Source: Luteococcus sp043424415 (GTDB taxonomy: Bacteria; Actinomycetota; Actinomycetes; Propionibacteriales; Propionibacteriaceae). From it: a DNA stretch of 45,891 nt. The notes under the pieces were generated by a model that worked only from the letters and a program-made list of their open reading frames with translations, had not been told where the DNA came from and made no database searches. The stretch is from positions 1-45,891 of the forward strand of contig NZ_JBHWOO010000021.1 in the NCBI RefSeq assembly GCF_043424415.1, in the 5' to 3' direction. Positions 34,982-45,891 of the stretch are shown in pieces; within the stretch, counting starts at the first letter, position 1, and each line of letters opens with the position of its first letter. Position numbers and translations under genes: made by a program.

Positions 34982-35038
34982 AAAATAGCGTGAGAAAGGG
35001 CTAGCCGCAGCCCCTTTCGACAGTCGAACGCTACTTTT
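34982..35038. other. Nested hairpins forming a possible three-way junction between pyrF and mihF
   Basis: An outer stem pairs AAAATAGCGT (34982-34991) with ACGCTACTTTT (35028-35038; one bulged C). Inside it are a hairpin AAAGGGCT/AGCCCCTTT (34995-35017, one bulged C) and the perfect palindrome TTCGACAGTCGAA (35016-35028, sharing a few bases). T-runs lie at both outer ends in either direction. It may terminate pyrF transcription, form part of the mihF leader, or be a DNA-binding site. Confidence 0.6.
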
Positions 35039-35064
35039 TCACTCTCCCGTCCACGCAGCAGGCC

Positions 35065-35868
35065 TCAGCCGAGCAGCCGGTGCAGCTCGGCGCGCAGTCC
35101 CTGGTGCTCCGGCCCACCACGCATCACCTGGCGGCTGGCCGACGGGAGCAGCCGATCGGTGGCCTGTCCGAAGATCTCGCGCAGGCCCTCGATGGTGCCG
35201 CCCTGGGCCCCGATGCCGGGCACCAGCACCGAGCCGTTGAAGCAGCTCACGTCACAGCCGGGATCGGCGTGGGTGCCACCCACCACCAGGCCGATGGCGT
35301 ACTGGCCCGACCGCTCGTTCTCGGCGGCGGCCGCGTCGACGATCGACTGCGAGACGCTGCCCCCGGCCGAAGTGGTGGACAACTGCACGTCACCACCCTC
35401 GGGATTGCTGGTGCGGGCCAGCACGTAGAGGCCACGTCCCGTCTCGTGGGCCAGGTCCATCGCGGGTCGCAGCGACTCGAAGCCCAGGTAGGGCGCCAGC
35501 GTGATGGCATCGGCCCGCAGCGGGGCGTCCTCGGCCAGATAGGCGCGGGCATAGCCGGCCATGGTCGAGCCGATGTCGCCGCGCTTGACGTCGAGGATGC
35601 TCAGGGCGCCAGCCTGCCGGATGTCGTCCAGGACCCTTTCCAGCACGGCGATGCCGGCCGAGCCGTGCACCTCGTAGAAGGCAGACTGCGGCTTGAAGAC
35701 GGTCACTTCGGCACCCAGGGCCTCCACCATGGCGCGGGCACAGGTCTCGAGGCCCTTGACGTCGTCGACCAACCCCCACGCCTCGAGGATCTGCGGGTGC
35801 GGGTCGATGCCGATGCACAGTGCCCCGCGCTCGGCGGTGATGGCCTGCAGGCGCTCGAAGTAGTTCAT
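35065..35868 (-). CDS. pyrF: Orotidine 5'-phosphate decarboxylase (actinobacterial long type)
   Basis: The 267-residue enzyme makes UMP from OMP. The catalytic motif SILDVKRGDIGSTMAGYARAYL carries the D-x-K-R-G-D block of the long (type 2) form. LCIGIDPHPQILEAWGL and FKPQSAFYE are also conserved, and VPGIGAQGG binds the phosphate. It lies 17 bases after pyrD on the same strand. A GGAGAGG ribosome site precedes the ATG. Confidence 0.95.
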   Translation of the reverse strand: MNYFERLQAITAERGALCIGIDPHPQILEAWGLVDDVKGLETCARAMVEALGAEVTVFKPQSAFYEVHGSAGIAVLERVLDDIRQAGALSILDVKRGDIGSTMAGYARAYLAEDAPLRADAITLAPYLGFESLRPAMDLAHETGRGLYVLARTSNPEGGDVQLSTTSAGGSVSQSIVDAAAAENERSGQYAIGLVVGGTHADPGCDVSCFNGSVLVPGIGAQGGTIEGLREIFGQATDRLLPSASRQVMRGGPEHQGLRAELHRLLG

Positions 35869-35885
35869 GTCTGCCTCTCCGGGGC

Positions 35886-36964
35886 TCAGCCGAGCCGGTT
35901 GATGCCGCGCACCAGGGCGGGGCCGTGGTAGATGAACCCGGTGTAGAGCTGCACCAGGCTGGCGCCGGCGTCGAACATGGCCTGCGCGTCGGCGGGCGTC
36001 ATGATGCCGCCAACCCCCATCACCGGCAGGTCGGTGGTCTCGGCGATGTGGCGCACCATCTCTCGGGAGCGCACGGTCAGCGGGGCTCCCGACAGCCCCC
36101 CGGCCTCGGTGGCCAGGCTGCGGTCCTGACCCACCAGTCCGTCGCGCGCCAGGGTGGTGTTGGTGGCGATCATGCCGCGCACCCCGGCCTCCACGCAGGT
36201 GGCGAGCACCTCGTCGAGGGCCTCAGTGGTGAGGTCGGGTGCCACCTTGACGAAGACCGGCACCTGGTCGGACGGGTCGAGCTCGCGGGTCTCGGCGACC
36301 AGTGCGGTGACCAGTTCGCGCAGTGCCTCGCCGTCCTGCAGGCTGCGAAGGCCCGGGGTGTTGGGGCTGGAGATGTTGATCGCGACGTAGTCGGCCTTGT
36401 CCGCGAGCAGGCGCAGGCTGGTGAGGTAGTCCTCGACCGCATCCTCCAGCGGGGTCACCTTGGTCTTTCCCAAGCTGATGCCGAGCGGGATGCCCAGGGC
36501 CCGGTTGCCGCGGCGCACGCCCCATCCGTCCAGGCGCTCGGCCAAGGCCGTGGCGCCCTCGTTGTTGAAGCCCATCCGGTTGACGATCCCGCGGGACTCG
36601 CGGGCGCGGAAGACGCGCGGCTTGGGGTTGCCCGGCTGACCGAAGGCGGTGACGGTGCCCAACTCGGCGAAGCCGAAGCCGAGGCCGGCCCAGGCACGGG
36701 CGGCGACGCCGTTCTTGTCCAGGCCAGCCGCGACGCCGACCCGTCCGGGGAAGTCGATCCCGGCCACCAGGGTGCTGGAGCGACGGGCCATGGCAGCCGT
36801 GCCCAGGCCGAGGACTGGCTGCGGCACGTGGCCGACCAGTCCGAGGGCCTGGATCATGTCCTCGTGGATCTTCTCGGCGTCCCCGCCGCGGGCGCGGAAG
36901 AGCGCGGGGCGCACCAGGTGCTGGTAACCAGCGAGCAGGCCCCGGGTCAGGGCCTCGGAGCCGG

Positions 36965-36968
<4 letters not shown>
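35886..36968 (-). CDS. pyrD: Dihydroorotate dehydrogenase (quinone), class 2
   Basis: The 360-residue flavoenzyme oxidises dihydroorotate at the membrane using quinone. Typical class 2 features are the extended N-terminus (LLAGYQHLVRPALFR), VGVAAGLDKNGVAARA, FAELGTVTAFGQPGNPKPR, NRMGFNNEGATAL, ISSPNTPGLRSLQ (active-site serine region) and VGGIMTPADAQ. It starts at a GTG that overlaps the carB stop (GTGA), so it is coupled to carB. Confidence 0.95.
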
Positions 36969-40300
<3,332 letters not shown>

Positions 40301-40304
40301 GTGG

Positions 40305-41471
40305 TCAGTTCTCCTGGTTCTTGTTGCTGCTCATGATCTGCACGAAGCGGTCGAAGAGGTAGTCGGCGTCGTGGGGGCCGGCGGCGGCTTCGGGGTGGTA
40401 CTGGACGCTGAAGGCGACCAGTGGCCCCTCGGCGCCATCGCGGCGCAGTTCGAGGCCCTCGACGACATCGTCGTTGAGGCAGACGTGGCTGACGGTGGCA
40501 CTGCCGAAGTCGGTGCTGGTGGCGCCGTCCTTCGGGGCGTCGACCGCGAAGCCGTGGTTGTGGGCGGTGATCTCCACCTTGCCGGTGGTGCGATCCATCA
40601 CCGGCTGGTTGATTCCGCGGTGGCCGTACTTGAGCTTGTAGGTGCCGAAGCCCAGTGCACGGCCGAAGATCTGGTTGCCGAAGCAGATGCCGAAGTAGGG
40701 CAGCCGGGCAGCCAGCACCTCGCGCAATAGGGCGGTGGCGTGTTCGGCGGTGGCCGGGTCTCCGGGGCCGTTGGAGAAGAAGACGCCATTGGGCTGGATT
40801 GCCTGGATGTCGGCCAGGGTGCTCGTGGCGGGCATCACGTGCACCTCGATGCCGCGCTCGGCCATCCGTCGCGGGGTGTTCGACTTGATGCCCAGGTCGA
40901 GGGCGGCGACGGTGAAGCGCTTCTCGCCCTTGGCGGGCACCACGACGGTCTCGCGGGTGGTGACGTCGCCGACCAGGTCGGCGCCACTCATCTCGGGCTG
41001 GTCGAGCACCTGCTGACGCAGGGCCTCGGCGTCGAGCACCTCGGTGCTGATCGCCACGCGCATCGCGCCCCGCTCACGCAGGTGGCGGGTCAGGGCACGG
41101 GTGTCGATCTCGCTGATGCCGACGATGCCCTGCTTCACCAGTTCCTCATCGAGGCTGCGGCTGCTGCGCCAGTTGGAGGCCAACCGGGCGGGGTCGCGGG
41201 CCACATAGCCGGCCACCCAGATCTGCTCGGACTCGTCGTCCTCGTCATTCCAGCCGGTGTTGCCCACGTGCGGGGCGGTGGCGACGACCACCTGGCGGTG
41301 GTAACTCGGATCGGTGAGCGTCTCCTGGTAGCCACTCATCCCCGTGGAGAAGACCGCTTCACCAAAGGTGGTACCGGTGGCTCCGAAGGAAGTGCCGCGG
41401 AAACTGCGGCCATCCTCAAGAACCAGGATCGCCGGAACCGACGAATGGGAGCCGAACTGGGACGAGGTCAT
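40305..41471 (-). CDS. carA: Carbamoyl-phosphate synthase small subunit
   Basis: The 388-residue glutamine amidotransferase subunit has GTSFGATGTTFGEAVFSTGMSGYQE and GIVGISEIDTRALTRHLRERGAM in the N-terminal domain. The class I glutaminase has LPYFGICFGNQIFGRALG (nucleophile Cys) and VQYHPEAAAGP (catalytic His and Glu). The ATG at 41471 is chosen over 41477 because GGGGAGG then has a six-base spacing. It is followed by carB. Upstream lies a 180-base gap with a strong hairpin; pyrR, pyrB and pyrC are not adjacent as in some actinobacteria. Confidence 0.96.
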   Translation of the reverse strand: MTSSQFGSHSSVPAILVLEDGRSFRGTSFGATGTTFGEAVFSTGMSGYQETLTDPSYHRQVVVATAPHVGNTGWNDEDDESEQIWVAGYVARDPARLASNWRSSRSLDEELVKQGIVGISEIDTRALTRHLRERGAMRVAISTEVLDAEALRQQVLDQPEMSGADLVGDVTTRETVVVPAKGEKRFTVAALDLGIKSNTPRRMAERGIEVHVMPATSTLADIQAIQPNGVFFSNGPGDPATAEHATALLREVLAARLPYFGICFGNQIFGRALGFGTYKLKYGHRGINQPVMDRTTGKVEITAHNHGFAVDAPKDGATSTDFGSATVSHVCLNDDVVEGLELRRDGAEGPLVAFSVQYHPEAAAGPHDADYLFDRFVQIMSSNKNQEN

Positions 41472-41593
41472 GGCCATCCTCCCCTGCCCGAGCCGGGCAA
41501 GGCCTAGCGGGTGAGTGGATCGGAGGAACACTATCAGCTCAGTACCGCCGCCCCCACCGCGTGAGCGTGCGCGGACGGGCTGGCTGCCCCGGA

Positions 41594-41636
41594 CCACCGG
41601 TGCCCGCCAGGAATGGTTCGCGACGGGCACTGGTGG
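41594..41636. promoter_or_regulatory. Stable hairpin between nusB and carA
   Basis: GTGCCCG/CGGGCAC and CCACC/GGTGG arms form a 12-base-pair stem with one mismatch around a 17-base loop in the nusB-carA gap. It may stop the efp-nusB transcript or act as a leader element of the car-pyr genes. No U-run follows. A GATAGT hexamer lies between it and carA and could be a car promoter. Confidence 0.45.
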
Positions 41637-41652
41637 AGCGTGCTGGAAGGCG

Positions 41653-42159
41653 TCAGTGCTTGGTGCGCACCACCTGGGCCAGCAGCCCGTTGACGAAGCT
41701 CGCGGAGTCGTCGGTGGAGAACTCCGTGGCCAGGGCGACTGCCTCGGCGATGACCGCCTCGTCGGCGGTCTCGGAGTGGTCGATCTCCCACACGGCGATA
41801 CGGCACAGGTTGCGGTCGACGCGGGGCATGCGCTCCATCGTCCACTCGGCGCTGCAGGCCTCGGCGATGCGCTGGTCCACCTCACCCATGTGCTCGTCGA
41901 TGCCACGCACGATCTCCCGCGCGAACTCCCGCACCGCGGGATTGCCCACGACGATGTGCTCGTCGAGTGTCACCAGCAGGTCGCGGTCACGCAGCTCGGC
42001 CTCGAACAAGATGTCGAGGGCCTGTTTGCGTGCCTTGGTGCGGCTGCTGTGGCGCGGGTCGGGCACCACGGGAACGGGCTCGCGGCTGATCTTGAGCAGG
42101 TCGGGGCGCCCGGGCACGGGCTCCCCGACCAACTCCTCGTCCCTGGAGACTGGACTCAT
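41653..42159 (-). CDS. nusB: Transcription antitermination factor NusB
   Basis: The 168-residue protein has SSRTKARKQALDILFEAELRDRDLL, the usual NusB start, then REIVRGIDEHMGEVDQRIAE and MPRVDRNLCRIAVWEI and VIAEAVALATEFSTDDSASFVNGLL. It binds boxA RNA with NusE in rRNA antitermination. About 38 N-terminal residues precede the conserved start; the ATG at 42159 overlaps the efp stop by one base (TGATG), which supports it, and an internal start cannot be excluded. Confidence 0.94.
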   Translation of the reverse strand: MSPVSRDEELVGEPVPGRPDLLKISREPVPVVPDPRHSSRTKARKQALDILFEAELRDRDLLVTLDEHIVVGNPAVREFAREIVRGIDEHMGEVDQRIAEACSAEWTMERMPRVDRNLCRIAVWEIDHSETADEAVIAEAVALATEFSTDDSASFVNGLLAQVVRTKH

Positions 42160-42722
42160 CAGTTGGACACGCGCGAGAGGTACTCGCCGGTGCGGGTGTC
42201 GACCTTGATCTTCTCGCCGGTGGTGATGAACAGCGGGACGTTGACCTGCTTGCCGGTCTCCAGGGTGGCGGGCTTGGTGCCACCGGTGGAGCGGTCACCC
42301 TGCAGGCCGGGCTCGGTGTAGGTGACCTCGAGCTCGACGCTGGCGGGCATGTCGATGTAGAGCGGGTTCTCCTCGTGGATGGCGACGGTCGCGACCGTGT
42401 TCTCCAGCAGGTAGTCCGCCGCCTCACCGACGACGGCAGCCGGGATGGTCATCTGCTCGTAGGAGGTGTTGTCCATGAAGACGAAGTCGTCGCCGTCCTT
42501 GTACAGGTACTGCATGTCACGACGGTCGACGGTGGCGGTGTCCACCTTGGTGTCGGAATTGAAGGTCTTGTCGACGACCTTGCCGCTCAGGACGTGCTTC
42601 AGCTTCGACCGCACGACGGTGTTGCCCTTGCCGGGCTTGTGGTGCTGGAACCAGGTGACCTGCCAGAGCTGGCCGTCCAGGTCGAGCACCATGCCATTCT
42701 TCAGATCATTGGTGGAGACCAC
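42159..42722 (-). CDS. efp: Elongation factor P
   Basis: The 187-residue, three-domain protein relieves ribosome stalling at proline stretches. It has STNDLKNGMVLDLDGQLWQV, the loop HHKPGKGNTVVRSKLKHV with the Lys at the tip that contacts the CCA end, and the C-terminal RTGEYLSRV. It starts at GTG 42722 after an AAAGG ribosome site. It is the first gene of the efp-nusB pair, upstream of the car-pyr genes. Confidence 0.96.
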   Translation of the reverse strand: MVSTNDLKNGMVLDLDGQLWQVTWFQHHKPGKGNTVVRSKLKHVLSGKVVDKTFNSDTKVDTATVDRRDMQYLYKDGDDFVFMDNTSYEQMTIPAAVVGEAADYLLENTVATVAIHEENPLYIDMPASVELEVTYTEPGLQGDRSTGGTKPATLETGKQVNVPLFITTGEKIKVDTRTGEYLSRVSN

Positions 42723-42817
42723 GTACTTGCCTTTCGAAAGACCTCTGCCGAACTTCGGCAGGTCAGTCTAACCCACCCGGTCCCATCCCTGCCGCGGATG
42801 ACGCACGGACCTGGGCG

Positions 42818-43535
42818 ATGCGCGTGGAGATGGAGATCAGCGACGCGCACTCCACCCAGCTGGCCAGGGGGGCGATCCGCCGGGCCCTGCCCCGTCGGGA
42901 CTTCGCACGGTAGGGCACTGGTGCTTCGCCGACCACATGGGCCCGCCGACGTCACCGAGGGTGCAAGCATCGACGTTGGCCCGCACCCGCACATCGGCCT
43001 GCAGACCGTCACCTGGTTGCTCGACGGCCAGGTGCTCCACCGAGACAGCCTCGGCTCGGAGCAGGTGGTGCGTCCCGGACAGCTCAACCTGATGACCTCT
43101 GGCGATGGCGTCACCCATTCGGAGGAGGCCACCGGCCACTATCGCGGACGCCTGGAGGGCATCCGACTGTGGGTGGCGCTGCCCGAACGAACCCGTCGTG
43201 GTGGCGCCGCCTTCGAGCACCTCACCGAACTGCCCCGGCTCGACCTGCGCGCCGACGGCCGCCAGACCGGGGAGGCGACCGTCCTGGTGGTGCTGGGCGG
43301 CGAGGTGCGCATCGAAACCATCGAGCCGGCCCGTCTGGTTCTGATCGGCGGTACCCCCATGCCCGAGCCGATCTCGATGTGGTGGAACTTCGTCGCCCGC
43401 AACCGCCAGGAGATCGACGAGGCCTATCGTGCCTGGCGCGACCGCGAGCGGGAGGGCCGCTTCGGCCAGGTGGACTCGCCACTGCCGACGATCGAGGCCC
43501 CCGCTCCCCCGTGGTGGCGCGCCGGCGAGGCCTGA
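42818..43535 (+). pseudogene. Pirin-family protein gene with two one-base lesions
   Basis: The C-terminal part is a good pirin: VGPHPHIGLQTVTWLLDGQVLHRDSLGSEQ (metal-binding HPH), RPGQLNLMTSGDGVTHSEE, RLEGIRLWVALPE. The N-terminal part ISDAHSTQLARGAIRRALPRRDFA reads in another frame and meets TAG at 42911. Between, VGHWCFADHMGP reads in a third frame. Two missing bases, near 42906 and near 42942, would restore about 239 residues. The ATG at 42818 or 42830 is possible. The cause may be decay or sequencing error. Confidence 0.8.
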
Positions 43536-43541
43536 GCCCTT

Positions 43542-43556
43542 CCCCGTGCCGCGGGG
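43542..43556. terminator. Short hairpin between convergent genes
   Basis: CCCCG and CGGGG are inverted copies five bases apart, between the pirin stop and the stop of the acidic protein gene. It is short and lacks a T-run. Confidence 0.3.
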
Positions 43557-43565
43557 CGCCGTGGG

Positions 43566-43940
43566 TCAGGCGCGACGCCCGGCGTCCGGCGGCACGATGT
43601 CCGTGGCCGGGTCCGGGACCTCCTGCTGGATGCGGTCCTCCAGGGACTCGCTGCTGCGGGGCTCGTCGAAGACGATCTCCTCGTCGACGGGCACGACGCC
43701 AGCGACGCGGTGCTCGACGACCTCGTCGTCACTGATGCTGGCGCTGGCGGCATCGGCGCCGTCGTCCACCAGGTCCTGGGTGCCCAGGTCCTGGGCGGTC
43801 ACCTCGCCGTAGGGACGGTTGGCGTCGGCCATCTCGTCGAGGTGCTCCGGGTCCTCGGTGCCGTCGAGGTCACGGTCCAGGTCGTCGATCTGGCCGTTCT
43901 CGTCGTGCAGCTCGGTCGCATCATTGTCCTTGATAGCCAT
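43566..43940 (-). CDS. Acidic hypothetical protein (DUF5709-like)
   Basis: The 124-residue protein is rich in D and E and contains DLDRDLDGTEDPEHLDEM, GTQDLVDDGADAASAS and SLEDRIQQEVPD. This resembles the DUF5709 proteins of actinobacteria, which are small, acidic and of unknown role. No signal peptide or membrane segment is present. The ATG at 43940 has GGAGG almost touching it, so the start is not ideal. Confidence 0.65.
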   Translation of the reverse strand: MAIKDNDATELHDENGQIDDLDRDLDGTEDPEHLDEMADANRPYGEVTAQDLGTQDLVDDGADAASASISDDEVVEHRVAGVVPVDEEIVFDEPRSSESLEDRIQQEVPDPATDIVPPDAGRRA

Positions 43941-44040
43941 ACCTCCAGCCTGCCAGCCAGGCGCGGCCGAACCGAAGTGCTTTCGCTTCGGGCGATGGGT
44001 CCAGCGAGTCCCTGGAAGGGAAGACGACCACGCAGACATC

Positions 44041-44072
44041 ACGAGGGCCCCGGCAGCTGCCGTGGCCCTCGT
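44041..44072. terminator. Strong palindromic hairpin
   Basis: A 9-base stem (ACGAGGGCC with GGCCCTCGT), one mismatch and an inner CGGCAGCTGCCG palindrome make a near-perfect 32-base hairpin. It lies between the acidic protein gene and the low-GC segment, at the GC transition. No T-run follows; it may be a terminator or an insertion scar. Confidence 0.5.
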
Positions 44073-44077
44073 CGGTT

Positions 44078-44440
44078 GTGGACGCGGGTGGACTCAAACC
44101 GAACACCTGGCATCGGTTCGAACGGCTAAGTTCCGCTTGGAATCAGGCGAGAGTCAGCGTCTGCGAAGAGCCGGGAGCTGCCGCTGACGACGAACCAGGG
44201 GTGGTCGCGAACCCTAAGAGACGAGCTAGAACACCCCTGACGGAGAGCCAAGTGGACGCTATCCGAACTGCCCGCGCGAACGGCGAGAGCGTGGTTTCGA
44301 TCTGTCGGCGATTCGAAGTGCATCGGATGACGGTGTGGACGCACACCAAGGACCTCGTGGCTCAAACTCGACCAGCACGCGGAACCTCAGAAGCAGGCCT
44401 AGTCGACACTTCTATTCTCCGGCCGGAATTGACGCTTTGA
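44078..44440 (+). CDS. Small HTH protein, possibly a resolvase C-terminal remnant
   Basis: The frame of 120 residues contains RRARTPLTESQVDAIRTARANGESVVSICRRFEVHRMTVWTHTK, a helix-turn-helix of the type found at the end of Hin/resolvase recombinases (recognition helix VVSICRRFEVHRMTVW). The catalytic serine-recombinase domain is absent. The start is uncertain; GTG 44078 has no ribosome site, and a GTG at 44201 lies just before the HTH. GC is lower than in the core genes. It may be a free regulator or a relic of a mobile element. Confidence 0.5.
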   Translation: MDAGGLKPNTWHRFERLSSAWNQARVSVCEEPGAAADDEPGVVANPKRRARTPLTESQVDAIRTARANGESVVSICRRFEVHRMTVWTHTKDLVAQTRPARGTSEAGLVDTSILRPELTL

Positions 44441-44480
44441 ACCGCGAACCCGGCGGGTAGGTAGCTAGTGACGCTTCGCG

Positions 44481-45884
44481 TTACCACGACCGGAGTCTGA
44501 AGAGCCGACCTTCAGTTCCTTCGTCGTGAAGCCTAAGCACAATCTCGTCCTCGGAGAAGACTGGCGTGCCGTCGACGTCAGGGGGCATGTCGGTATCCAT
44601 AAGCGTGACGATTTGCTGTATCCCAAGATTTGAGTATTCTCGCATCACATCAACAAGGTTTGACTTCTTGCGCTTATCCAGCGACTCGAACACCCCATCG
44701 TGGAACACAAATGCGGGGAAGCCTTTACCGAGGTGCGCCCTAAGCACTGCCAGGTCGAACGCAATGCACAGAAGCTTCTTATATGTGTGGCCCCGTTGCG
44801 CGCTCGTGGCATTTCCTGATTCATCAAGAATCTCGGCTTCGAACTCCGGATGATACTGCTGATTCAGCGAAACCGTGAGCAGTGCATTCTGATCAAGCAC
44901 CTCCTCAATTATCTCGTCAAAGAGCAGACGGATAGTCCTATAAACGCTGTCGGTACCTGGACTGTTCTTCTCCTCGAACTCCCTTTCCAAGGCAGACTCT
45001 AAGTGCGTCTTCTCTTCAACAGCATCGCGGATCTCGGATCGTAGCCTTTGGAGGGTCTGGAGGTGCTCGCGTTGCCGGGTCAGGGAGATGACGTCGGAAC
45101 GTAGCTCGACTAGTTCATCTGAGGCTTCCTTGTACTTGCGCACAACGTCGGTGTCGCTCAAGAAAGACAGAGTCTCGGATCTGCTTTTGCCGAGTCGATT
45201 GAGCTCTGTCCCGACTTCCTTGAGCCGAGACTCAACTTCCGCTTTCTCCTCTAGCAGGTAGCCACGACGCTCTTCAGTAATCGCAGCATTGAAGGCGATC
45301 AACTGTTCGTAGTCACGCTTAATCTGCCCGTCGAACAACACGCCAGCTTCCTCGAAGAGACGCGCGGCACGCTCCGGGTCAAACGCCATCTCGCCATCAT
45401 CCAGGGAAGACAGTATCTTCTTCCTGTTGTACATAAGCGTGTATCGTTCGGCGTTTAGATCGGCGATTTCCTGATCGATTTGGTCGACAAGATCCTTGGT
45501 CTTTGCCTTGTCTTGGTCCCGAAAGTCAAAACTGTCAAGCTTCACCTGCTGCTTCTCTGCCTGCTGTCGCTTGAGCAGCAAAAGCCCTTCGATTCGACCA
45601 AGATCCTCAATGGAACCCCCGAGTTCGGACTGAATCGTCTTCTCATCCGCGCGAAGGGTATCGATCCGCGCCTCTCGCTCGTAGAAGTCAGAGATTAGCT
45701 GAGCGTCAAAACCTAGGATGTGAGCCACGTATGGCTTCCAATCCGCATGCACTGACGCGAATCGCTTGAGTTGAAACACGTCGGAATAATCGTCCTGAGT
45801 GCGCAGGAAGTAACCGAGGCCCTTACGGAAGTCCCAAGGACGAACAGCGCCTAGATCTAGAAGGCCGTCCAGAATCGCTTTGGA
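44481..45884 (-). CDS. DUF2326-type coiled-coil protein, C-terminal part only
   Basis: About 467 residues are open from the window edge to TGA 44481. The sequence starts in the middle of a family-typical block (GAVRPWDFRKGLGYFLRTQDDYSDVFQL), continues through WKPYVAHILGFD, coiled coils (residues ~60-300) and the DUF2326 end domain with HTYKKLLCIAFDLAVLRAH, PAFVFHDGVFESLDKRKK and QQIVTLMDTDMP. The N-terminal Walker A half of such SMC-like ATPases would lie beyond the edge, but TAG TGA at 45890-45885 interrupts the frame. It is either truncated or frameshifted. An internal GTG at 45779 is possible. GC is about 50%, unlike the core genes. Confidence 0.72.
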   Translation of the reverse strand, partial: SKAILDGLLDLGAVRPWDFRKGLGYFLRTQDDYSDVFQLKRFASVHADWKPYVAHILGFDAQLISDFYEREARIDTLRADEKTIQSELGGSIEDLGRIEGLLLLKRQQAEKQQVKLDSFDFRDQDKAKTKDLVDQIDQEIADLNAERYTLMYNRKKILSSLDDGEMAFDPERAARLFEEAGVLFDGQIKRDYEQLIAFNAAITEERRGYLLEEKAEVESRLKEVGTELNRLGKSRSETLSFLSDTDVVRKYKEASDELVELRSDVISLTRQREHLQTLQRLRSEIRDAVEEKTHLESALEREFEEKNSPGTDSVYRTIRLLFDEIIEEVLDQNALLTVSLNQQYHPEFEAEILDESGNATSAQRGHTYKKLLCIAFDLAVLRAHLGKGFPAFVFHDGVFESLDKRKKSNLVDVMREYSNLGIQQIVTLMDTDMPPDVDGTPVFSEDEIVLRLHDEGTEGRLFRLRSW

Positions 45885-45891
45885 TCACTAC

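Noticed and set aside
44080..44130. tRNA-like sequence (GGACTCAAACC and GGTTCGAAC)
   Set aside because: The arms do not pair into a cloverleaf in either orientation and no acceptor stem was found.

Overview
The window is high-GC bacterial DNA (roughly two-thirds GC in most genes). It carries an actinobacterial-type integration host factor gene (mihF), a PriA without recognisable helicase motifs, actinobacterial LexA-type boxes, a DUF222/HNH nuclease and a dense run of genes with GTG/TTG starts. The order efp-nusB-carA-carB-pyrD-pyrF-mihF-gmk-rpoZ-coaBC-metK ... priA ... fmt-rsmB ... rpe fits the Actinomycetota. I infer the family Propionibacteriaceae from gene order and protein character; no search was possible.

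Left end (1-8.1 kb): a beta-galactoside unit on the minus strand (lacI-type regulator, lacZ, GPH-family symporter). Two identical perfect palindromic operators sit between regulator and lacZ, and lacZ is broken by a one-base frameshift. Next come a small membrane protein, a GNAT acetyltransferase and a PAC2-family protein on the plus strand.

Defence and accessory genes (8.1-21.3 kb): an NmrA-like oxidoreductase, then a complete Wadjet-type jetABCD operon on the minus strand. Its nuclease gene jetD has an in-frame TGA and much lower GC than jetABC. These are followed by a secreted propeller-like protein, the C-terminal remnant of a peptide-transporter binding protein, rpe, a 639-residue fusion of a P-loop kinase and a saccharopine-dehydrogenase-like reductase, and a frameshifted HTH gene.

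Core region (21.4-42.7 kb, mostly minus strand): rsmB-fmt; a small accessory patch with a DUF222/HNH nuclease, two gene remnants, a small membrane protein and a YdjM-like membrane protein; then priA, a ThrE-type exporter, metK, coaBC, rpoZ, gmk, mihF, pyrF, pyrD, carB, carA, nusB and efp. The HNH gene and the ydjM-like gene each have a near-consensus LexA/SOS box about 45 bases upstream. Five genes have a TANNNT hexamer 6-7 bases before the start codon, as in leaderless transcripts.

Right end (42.8-45.9 kb): a pirin gene with two one-base lesions, an acidic protein, then a low-GC segment with a small HTH protein and the C-terminal part of a DUF2326 coiled-coil ATPase-like protein that runs into two stop codons at the window edge.

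The coding lesions (lacZ, jetD, the HTH gene, pirin, plus remnants) all fall in dispensable genes. The roughly 20 kb of housekeeping genes is intact, which favours real gene decay over random sequencing error, although one-base errors cannot be excluded from the sequence alone.
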